Of a stretch of 64,000 nt of DNA, positions 56,466-64,000 are shown piece after piece. Numbering within the stretch: the first letter of the stretch is position 1; every line of letters begins with the position of its first letter. Source of the stretch: Leptodontidium sp. MPI-SDFR-AT-0119. Lineage: Eukaryota > Ascomycota > Leotiomycetes > Helotiales > Leptodontidiaceae. The notes under the pieces were generated by a model. It was not told where the DNA came from. It saw only the letters and a program-made list of their open reading frames with translations, and searched no databases. The translations under genes were made by a program, and so were the position numbers. The stretch is taken from contig JAHLEZ010000002.1 of the NCBI GenBank assembly GCA_020726505.1, positions 3,410,001-3,474,000 on the forward strand, written 5' to 3'.

Positions 56466-57459
56466 ATGCCCATCAAGTAAGTCTATAACCTTCGCTAGAT
56501 CTGTGCTTTGCTAACGTATTGTAGCTACCTGATCTTGCTTTCGCGGCAGGGTAAAGTCGTATGTATCCTCCACAAGACTAGCACCCCCCTCCATTGCTGA
56601 GCGGTCAATAGAGGCTTGCGAAGTGGTTCACAACACTGTCACCGAGAGAGAAGGCCAAGATCATTAAAGATGTTTCTCAACTCGTGCTGGCGCGGCGGAC
56701 GAGGATGTGCAACTTCCTTGAATACAAGGGTGAGCCAGCTTCTGTGGGCATCAAGACTCTGTGCTGAATGATTCTGCAGATTCGAAGATAGTATACCGTC
56801 GTTATGCCTCTCTATTCTTCATCGCCGGATGTAATTCGACCGACAACGAGCTCATCACTCTCGAAATCGTCCACAGATATGTTGAGCAGATGGACAAATA
56901 CTATGGCAATGTGTGCGAGGTAAGTCTCCCGCCAATGCCTCTCTGTACTTATGCTGACCTTTCTTAGTTGGACATTGTATGTTTCAATACCTTAGTATCC
57001 CCAAATCAATTTCTGACGCCCGCCAGATCTTCAACTTCCAAAAAGCATACTTCATTCTGGACGAGCTGCTATTAGCAGGGGAAATGCAGGAGAGTAGCAA
57101 AAAGAATGTTCTGAGGGTCATCTCAGCCCAAGATTCAATAGAGGATACGGAGGTAAGTTGAGCATTGCTTGGAGTCTGATTCACACTCGTCTTGGGCCAT
57201 TTGGCCACGCCATAGTCTCTCAAACACTGACACATGTTTGCCCTGTATCAGGTCGATGAAGAGGTCACGAAGATCATGTGAATGCGGTCTTCATGCATGT
57301 ATACAAAACACTGCTACTGGTGGCTGGAGTCTGGCGCTTAGGAAATGAAGATTATGACGCACCTTTTTCTTCCTGATTCCTCTTGCTAACAATACTTTGC
57401 TTGATACTTAGGCCGAAGATGGAATCGCGGATAATCTGAAGGAACTTGGCATCATTTGA
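56466..57459 (+). CDS. APS1: AP-1 clathrin adaptor sigma subunit
   Basis: Small (sigma) chain of the AP-1 adaptor, acting in clathrin traffic between the trans-Golgi and endosomes. Exons: 56466-56476, 56525-56558, 56612-56729, 56780-56919, 56968-56976 (only 9 nt, Leu-Asp-Ile), 57027-57152, and a last exon that may be 57252-57281 (VDEEVTKIM, 155 aa in total) or 57412-57459 ([15 protein letters not shown], 161 aa). Both last exons have good acceptors, are in frame and end at a stop. The yeast protein is 156 aa. Family text is continuous: [100 protein letters not shown]. The microexon is required, because LDI is conserved. Confidence 0.94.
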
Positions 57460-58498
57460 TTCAATTCGGGCCTCGGAATCCCAGCTTGTTCAGGCGTTCT
57501 CAAAATGGGATAAAATTATTCGGCATCGCGCAGCATAGCGAAGGGTATAGATGGACTTGGGATGCGGATGCATAGAGGGACGTGGCGTTGGGTTATTCCT
57601 TTTGCCACTGGCATGACTGAATGGAATCATGATAAGTACAGTCTTGCAGGTCTTTTTTGTTAACCATGTGGAGACTTGACGTGAATCGCTAATGCATAAC
57701 AATTTGCCTTCCATCATGACCTCAGCCAGCCCCGAATGAAACCATCACTCCCCCGGTATTTCGACTATTCGCCAAACCCCATCCATGGAAACTTCAGGGC
57801 CCTGGCACTCTTCTCACATCCTCTACGAAGGATTTTGCACATCTGTTTATCACAATCTAGAAATTGCCAGCATCCTGTGTTCTGTCACAAGCAGGCCATC
57901 CCTGGGGTGTACCCCAGGAACTGTTCCACTTCCATTTAATTCTTCCACCCAGTCTGCTGTGCTGATTTCTAGACATCGGACTCACCGCGTACCCCGACTT
58001 CTACCTGAATCACAAGCGATATCTTGCAAGCCGTAACCAACAAAGGGATTTGAGCCTTCCTAACAAAGAAGCACCTCAGTTACACCACTCGGCAATCAAG
58101 AATCACCCATGTGGCAAAGAGGGCTGACTCGTTCAAATAGAATCGTTCATCTTTCTGCAGCTGACTCCATCTATCAGGTTCAATCATATCAGCTACCCAT
58201 CCCCATACAAAACAAAAGCTTCAGCAGATGCCGAGCTGTTTCCACCTTTGATCTGAGCTCGTTGATCTTTTCTGCTCCATCATTGGCCGGGGAGCAATAG
58301 TGGAGAAAACACTTTTTCTAACCGGAGTTGGTCTAGCGGATTTCCCAAGTCGCAATCGCCTCCACCAACTCCACTTCTCCGATTCACCTCACCTCATCAC
58401 GACCACGACCACGACAACCCTCATCCCATCTTCCAATCCCCCAACAACAAAACACCAACCTTTGTCACGATACAACACAGCACCTACACACTTTCAAA
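57460..58498. other. Intergenic, no gene seen
   Basis: About 1 kb between APS1 and the MAF1 leader. Only short frames. The right part is pyrimidine-rich and presumably the MAF1 promoter. Confidence 0.5.
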
Positions 58499-58516
58499 AT
58501 GCCCTCTACCTGCTAG
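58499..58516 (+). promoter_or_regulatory. Upstream ORF (5 codons) in the MAF1 leader
   Basis: ATG in a strong fungal context (TTTCAAAATG) opens a 5-codon frame, Met-Pro-Ser-Thr-Cys-stop, in the presumed first leader exon of MAF1. It could dampen MAF1 translation, which is inferred. Confidence 0.4.
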
Positions 58517-58518
58517 AC

Positions 58519-58873
58519 GTAAGTCTAGCTCGAGATCACATCGATTCGTCCTCCGCAGCCAGCGCGAGGAAGAGTCCATCCCTGCTTCTCAGCCTCAGCA
58601 GGTCAATCAAATCATCAACTTCAAACACCCACCACTGCCTGCGCAGTAACCCCCCCGAACAGATAGGTCTCTGTCACTTTCGCGATACCCGAGGGATCAA
58701 GTTCCTGGTTGTCAGTTCTCCGAGTCTGCAGAGTCCTCCGCAAGGTCGTCTTCTCCTACAGTACACTCGGGCTCAGTCGCCACACGCTTCTACCTCCTTC
58801 GATAACGCGCATCAATCCACCCCCACCACCTACACCATCCAGATCGCGTTGATAAGAACAAATCTAGTTTCAG
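58519..58873 (+). other. Presumed 5' UTR intron of MAF1
   Basis: Begins with the consensus donor GTAAGT directly after the short upstream ORF and ends tagtttcag 19 bases before the MAF1 ATG. A 199-codon open frame crosses this region but looks like low-complexity leader DNA. Splicing is inferred from the signals only. Confidence 0.5.
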
Positions 58874-58892
58874 GGCCCCTCAAACTGCAAAG

Positions 58893-59924
58893 ATGAAGTT
58901 CCTGCCACTTCGCGACTTCGACGACGTGACGAGCGCGTTAAACTTCGATACTCCCGATTGCCACGTCATTGGCGGATGCGACCTCTACACCACGAAAGCT
59001 GCAGGCTCGGACAAGAAGCTGTATCGCAACATCGACAGGTCGTTGGAATCGCAGTATGAATCCCTCCTCCGATTGTCGGCTTCGGTGTCACCTCCTGAAG
59101 GTTCAGGCCCCTCACCACTCAACCTCTCCCGATCGAGCCCTTTCGGCCCGCTGAGCCAGGTCTCTAGCCGTCGTACGTTTGCATACCTGATTGCGACGCT
59201 TAATGCGAGCCACCCGGATTATGATTTCTCACACATCCTCAGGCCCGCGGACTTTCGAAAGGAACGAAGCTTGAAAGCTGTCATTAATACGATCGACTCT
59301 ACCCTCTACAACTTGAGGCCAAGTTCAGGTATGATGACACTCCAAGTCCCATCACAAATTAGCTACACAACAGCATCGTCGCCATCGCCAACAAGTCAGG
59401 CATGGGGTCCGCAGATGTGGTCACTGGTCGACAAGGAGATGAACCTCAAGGAGTGTACAGTCTACTGCTGGGCCCCTCCTGATGAGCCATTTGATGGTGA
59501 GGAGGCTTCGATCTGGAGCCTGAACTACTTCTTCTTCAACAAGGAGAAGAAGAGAGTAGCTTATCTATATGTTCGCGGTGTCCCGGTAATGACTCATAGT
59601 CCTCGACAACGAAGCCACATGCCCAAGAGAAGTGCCAGCGGATACGATTCAGGAGCGAACAAACGAGCGAAGTATTGGCTTGGTGACCAGGCTGCTAATG
59701 TCACTAACGAGGAAGACGTAGAGGACGATGGAGACGTTACAATGTGGAGCAACGAAGATGAAACCACTCCGGATGACAATGACGCTCTCTTTGACGGAGA
59801 CGATTTCTGCGACGATTACGACGACGAGGCAGATGCTGACGATGAATCGGATGAGCAGGACTTTAAAGGTCCAGTGCGAGGTGTGAGTGAGGACATTGCT
59901 GCGTCTATGGACATTGAGTATTGA
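58893..59924 (+). CDS. MAF1: MAF1, negative regulator of RNA polymerase III
   Basis: Maf1 represses Pol III transcription of tRNA and 5S genes under stress or TOR inhibition, shuttling between nucleus and cytoplasm. The 343-aa frame starts MKFLPLRDFDDVTSALNFDT. The conserved A box (residues about 1-45) includes HVIGGCDLYTTKAAGSDKKL. A Ser/Pro-rich linker (about 60-90) likely carries phosphosites. The B/C boxes are FAYLIATLNASHPDYDFSHI, WSLVDKEMNLKECTVYCWAP, IWSLNYFFFNKEKKRVAYLY. A basic stretch (MPKRSASGYDSGANKRAKY) may act as a nuclear signal, and the tail is very acidic. No coding introns seen. The ATG lies 19 bases after a probable leader acceptor. Confidence 0.96.
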   Translation: MKFLPLRDFDDVTSALNFDTPDCHVIGGCDLYTTKAAGSDKKLYRNIDRSLESQYESLLRLSASVSPPEGSGPSPLNLSRSSPFGPLSQVSSRRTFAYLIATLNASHPDYDFSHILRPADFRKERSLKAVINTIDSTLYNLRPSSGMMTLQVPSQISYTTASSPSPTSQAWGPQMWSLVDKEMNLKECTVYCWAPPDEPFDGEEASIWSLNYFFFNKEKKRVAYLYVRGVPVMTHSPRQRSHMPKRSASGYDSGANKRAKYWLGDQAANVTNEEDVEDDGDVTMWSNEDETTPDDNDALFDGDDFCDDYDDEADADDESDEQDFKGPVRGVSEDIAASMDIEY

Positions 59925-61092
59925 GTTGCAATTTTTCTTTTTCTTCTGAGGGTCGGGCGTTTTGGGCCGCTGGTATCGGTTTCCAGCATGGCCTATTTGC
60001 ACATAATACCACGCTTCTACTTGTATGAGCTTTTGAGATTGTTTTGTAGGACTATGGGGGAATACTCTATGGCAGGCGTTCAACCCTTTTCGGTGAGAGC
60101 GATTTGGGATGGCGTTAGGAGTACGAGGTTGGAGCGCTGGGTAAACATAGCTAGTTTCCAAACGTCCCACAAACGAACAGTATTGAATCAGAACATTGTG
60201 CCAGCCCCTTGATTTGATGATGCAAACCAGCTTGCAACTTCTGCAATTAGACGTGGAGCATGCACCAACAGACGGTCGATCAAGGCTCTACTCTACCTCT
60301 TAGACCTTAACTAGCAATTTGAAAAGTATCACCATAAGCAAGCCGCAGGTATAGGCCAGGGGAAGAATTTTATGGAAAACATTTGATAGTTGAGGCAGAG
60401 CCGTTAGTTGTGAGAGGGGGGGTTTCAGTAATACCAAAGTCTTGCGCTATTCCCCTTGCCTTTGTTTTCGTCATCTTGTGCATAATTTGAAAGCCCTTAA
60501 GCGGTACTATTACCAGTGGCGAGAAAAACTTCAACGCCGTCTGAATCCTCACAGACTTTAGTATCTAAGTATGTGTACGGATCAAAGACCTATCAGAAAG
60601 TCATATATTTCCTATCTAACGAGTGGCTGATACAAGACACATACATGACTACATACATACAGCAAGCAGTGCTTTCCATCTCAAGCAGAAACATCAAACA
60701 AAAAATCAAATCCCACGAGACGGCCCTAAGCGATAGCGCAAAACATTGTCGCCGGAACCGTCTCAGTTCCTATACGCCGTCCCAGTGATAGCGTTCAAAG
60801 CATTTTCACTGTCGGGGGCCGTAGCACCCCGAATGATAGCATATTCAAACGCTCAATGGGTATCTTCGCTGGTTTGGAAAACAAAACAAAAACAAAAAAG
60901 GCAAATGCAGAAAATAAAGAACAAACGGATGCAAAACAGTCAACCTCTCCCCCGTTAGGAAAGTTGAATTCCCGCTCCACCTTTCGGTTCAACGAGAACA
61001 GCAGCAACTCGTCAAAGAAACGACACCGTTTTTCCACCTCTTCAATTCCATCTGTTGAAGATCCTCCGGGTCATAAGTGGTGATAATAAGAG
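59925..61092. other. Intergenic, no gene seen
   Basis: About 1.2 kb between convergent genes. A-rich near 60850-60930. Short frames only. 3' UTRs by position. Confidence 0.5.
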
Positions 61093-62897
61093 CTAGTTAC
61101 TCTTACTCCACCACATCTTCCCAAAACCTCGTTGGTGGAGCTCTCGTCTGGCGGCACCATCTTGGAACTCATCATCGGTATCAGAGCTCCCAGAAATCTT
61201 CTTGCTCGGCTTATTCCCTGCGATCTTCAAGCCCACAGTCATGACGACACTGCTCAGGATACTCAAGCAGAGGATGCCGATCATAGTTAAGTTGCTCTTG
61301 CGGTACCGATGCGGTCCTCGCTTTGCATCCTCTGGCCAGCCTGTGTACAGAGCATATGTGGTGACTACTGTGCCGAGATTTCCAAGGCCCGAGATGAGGG
61401 CTGCTGCGGCTGCGACGCCGACTTCCCCGTGCCGACGCTGGAAAATCTCGTTGCCCCAGGTCATGCAGATGGGTACCGTAGGGCCAAGCCCAAATCCTAC
61501 CATTAGTAGACCGCCGTATCGTGCCCATGGCTGGGATCGAGGTGCGAATGTTGTGGTTAGAAGACCAGCGATTTGAATGCATACTGCAGCGGAGAAGAAG
61601 AGGGCTCGGTGGTGGTGGAAGCGGTCGGAGATCGGAGTGACGATGAGGATGGCTATTAAGTCCATCTTGGAAAGTCAGTTGGGCATCTCTTGATTATGCT
61701 GTGGGGACTTACAATCCAGATTGGAGCAAAGAGCAAGCTCAATGTGATACCAGAGAATGTCGGGTCGATACCAGAAATAATGACAGTTCCATATAACTGG
61801 ACACCGAAACCAACACCAACAACTCCGAAATACATGATCACGAGAGGCCAGAGACGCCAATCGATCAGGACATGGAGAAGATCCTTGAGATTCCATGGTC
61901 TCGGGTGATATACTCTCGTCAAGTCTCGGTAATGGATCTCTGCATCTTCACCCTTGAGAATGGGTGGGACAGCTGGAAGCCATTTGAGCAATCCGGTTCG
62001 AACTCTGGTTTCCCCTGGAGGGAGGGGTCTATCTGGTAACCACCAGAGAAGAATGACGCCTAGGACAATAGCGCAGAGACCCCAGAGAAGGAACATCCAT
62101 TGGAAACCGACTAGGCCTCCTAGGCCATCCATCTTCTGGAAGCCAGCAGATACGAGACCTACGACAGCAGCAGAAACTTGAGATGCGGTGAAGTAGTACC
62201 CGATTCGCTGGCCTGTGCGGGACGGTGGGTAGAAAAGTGTTAGATAGTAAGACATGCCTGGCCATAGACCTGCAATCACAACTCCCAAGAGGAAGCGGAG
62301 AAAGCTATTTGAATGTTAGCTAAGGTTTTGTATCCAGCAGACAATAGGAAGTTACGAACAGAAGACTCCAAGCGGCCTGTACTGCAGCAAAACAAGCTCC
62401 AATCAAGCCCACAGCAAATACAATTCTAGCCATCCAAACTCTTGGGCTCAGTCTAGTCATGACCAAGCTTGATGGGAGGTTGAATACGACATAGGCAACG
62501 TAGAAGAGTGCCAGAGCTGTAGAAGTCTGCTTTGCGGTTAGGTTCAAGCGTTGCATGAGATTGTGGCCCGATGCAATGTTCATCGTCTGAGCGAGACCGA
62601 TGTTTGAACGGATTGCTGAGCAGAGGAAGTAGAGAGACCAGAAAGCTAGTTTGGTCAGAAAGTGATCATCAACAGAGAATTCATTGGATGATAGAACGTG
62701 CCTGGGATGATGCGGCGATCGATTTTCCTGTTAGTCACGTTCAGCAAAGAAATTCCAGCTTCGTTCTGATTCAAGTACCTGTAAACTTTCTCGATCCTGG
62801 CGATATCAACATCATCCTGCGCAGCTTCCCCAACTCGATTTTCTTCCGGATGCTCACGCAACCCCACTATTTTGCCATCCCCATCAATGTCTGCCAT
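61093..62897 (-). CDS. MFS transporter, allantoate permease/DAL5-like (anion:cation symporter)
   Basis: A 531-aa plasma-membrane transporter of the DAL5-like major facilitator family, which imports organic anions such as allantoate, nicotinate, biotin or pantothenate. Exons: 62897-62779, 62727-62702, 62645-62360, 62304-61713 and 61665-61093; phases close over 1596 nt. The N-terminus is acidic and cytosolic (MADIDGDGKIVGLREHPEEN). About 12 hydrophobic segments follow, with the family signs RKIDRRIIPAFWSLYFLCSA, NLTAKQTSTALALFYVAYVV, FLRFLLGVVIAGLWPGMSYY, FQWMFLLWGLCAIVLGVILL and TWGNEIFQRRHGEVGVAAAA. Intron 2 needs a GC donor (G|GCACGT) and intron 3 the unusual donor GTTCGT. Both were picked because they restore phase and conserved residues. 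The substrate cannot be told. Confidence 0.88.
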
Positions 62898-64000
62898 TGC
62901 GTTTAGAGTGCGACTGAGAAGCAATGGAAGTGCGTGCTGCCAGCCTCACAATACGTATAGCTTAATTAGAAGGTTTGCAGTCGATACGAGGGGTGCAAAT
63001 CGTGGTAGCCACGGTGTGTAGGGAGAGAAGAGAGACAGAGAGAGGTTGGGATTTTTACGGTTGAGGCCGAGATCGCTTAGATCCTGGCTTTTTGTCTTGG
63101 TGCATCCACTAAAGGCGCTACTGACGAGACTACACATCTCGCACTGGAAGTTTTGAGGCCGTCTACGGAAATGTGAAGCAAACTACTCAGGTGCAAGTGT
63201 CACGAGTCATGTGGTGAGATTCAGTACTGTGAGGCCGGATTTCTTCCTTTTGTTAAGCTTCTGTCTGTCGGGACATTCTCCTCCTTTTGCTCGAATCTTC
63301 GGAGGCTTGCACAACCAGAGAAAGCACTGCCTGTGATCGGCTGCATCTACCTTGGTAGCTCTAGCTGCATAGGCGAGAGCTTTACAACGCTCTCGTCTCT
63401 GACGGATAGAGATACTTAGGTTGTCCGTCGTCAAATGTGCTGGACTTCAGCTCGCTAAAGTCAGGGAAATTTTCGTCTCCGGTGAAGCGAAGACTGGACT
63501 GGCACTTAGTTACCTAACCTTTGCTCTCTTTACTACTTAGGTATATCCATGAGTGAGAGCCTGTTTAAATTCTCTAAATCATTTCAAACCGTTCATTGAC
63601 TTTAAGGAAGAGCCGGGCCCGGGTGTGAGCAAGCCTTAATTTTGATCTTTAGAGTGAATTGTGTAGTGGAGTATACTCCTGTCGCCACCGGAGACGATTT
63701 TGGTCAGCCTCGTTGGTTACTGTAAAGTCAGGGGCAAATAGCCGAGGGGGTTTCTGTCCAAAGGTACAACAACTTCTCCATACTATGACCCGTAGATCTA
63801 TACTTCTCCAGTTGACAGACTCTCAAATGAGTAGGCCGGGTATGTCAAGCTGCTTTTGCCATGGCTCGGCAATGCTGACGTGATGTTTACGCTCCCTTAC
63901 GCTAAGGACTGGGAATTCCGAACCCGAGCCTGTCGTCTACTTTGAAACTCTCCACCATTTGTCGCAGAACTCATTAGATAGGCTCGATCATAAAAATATG
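62898..64000. other. Right-edge intergenic with a dispersed repeat
   Basis: No gene seen to the window edge. The repeat copy at 63460-63710 is listed separately. The part next to 62897 presumably carries the transporter promoter. Confidence 0.5.
63460..63710 (+). repeat. Degenerate dispersed repeat, copy D
   Basis: Partner of 45380-45620 with the same order of shared blocks (cgtctccggtgaag, tctctaaatcatttca, aagagcc, ttaattttgatctt, gtgaattgt). No ends, inverted repeats or coding frame were recognised. Confidence 0.75.

Noticed and set aside
58300..58896. 198-codon plus-strand frame just before MAF1
   Set aside because: It ends at the MAF1 start, is Ser/Thr/Pro-rich without a domain, and is crossed by a good GTAAGT...TTTCAG intron, so it is better read as the MAF1 leader.
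59649..60170. 173-codon minus-strand frame overlapping the MAF1 3' end
   Set aside because: It is antisense to the acidic tail of MAF1, whose repetitive codons leave the opposite strand open.
1..64000. CRISPR arrays, operons or ribosome-binding sites
   Set aside because: The genome is eukaryotic (spliced genes). No regularly spaced repeats or polycistronic arrangement were seen.

Overview
The window looks like nuclear DNA of a filamentous ascomycete (Pezizomycotina). Introns are short (about 48-118 bp) and mostly GT-AG. HET-domain, BTB and ankyrin genes of filamentous-ascomycete type sit beside eukaryotic housekeeping genes (RFC5, REX3, ORM1, BUD32, MAF1, APS1). A leotiomycete origin (Helotiales/Sclerotiniaceae-like) is my impression from remembered protein families and is not proven. 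All exon models were derived by hand from splice sites and reading phase.

Left housekeeping block (1-17.3 kb): a DUF676 lipase running off the left edge (-), REX3-type exonuclease (+), RFC5 clamp-loader subunit (-), a two-domain DUF427 protein (-), a large AIR-like zinc-knuckle protein (-) divergent from ORM1 (+), a GPI-anchored protein with a collagen-like exon (+), and a small Cys-containing hypothetical (+).

Accessory block (17.3-34 kb): gene-poor and full of relics. It holds a complete 673-bp non-autonomous hAT element with a perfect 8-bp target duplication, a decayed FG-GAP repeat gene ending in a perfect 24-bp foldback, a 282-bp element with inverted ends, a hypothetical gene with an acidic tail, and then four allorecognition/NLR-type genes in a row: BTB (-), HET (+), ankyrin with an N-terminal helical domain (-) and HET (+). 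Each of the four carries one small disabling lesion: three single-nucleotide deletions and one CAG-to-TAG nonsense change. None of the housekeeping genes shows such a lesion. This inactivated cluster is the most interesting feature here.

Right block (34-64 kb): an 11-exon F-box protein (-), a 1334-aa Ser-rich protein with a possible histone-fold-like segment (-), a 5.4-kb gene-free stretch, two hypothetical genes (-), a small membrane protein (-) divergent from BUD32 (+), the glutamate-cysteine ligase regulatory subunit (-), APS1 with a 9-nt microexon and two possible last exons (+), MAF1 with a spliced leader and an upstream ORF (+), and an MFS transporter of the DAL5-like class (-). A degenerate dispersed repeat is present near 45.5 kb and again near 63.6 kb.

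The housekeeping genes do not form one pathway; their order looks like ordinary eukaryotic interspersion.
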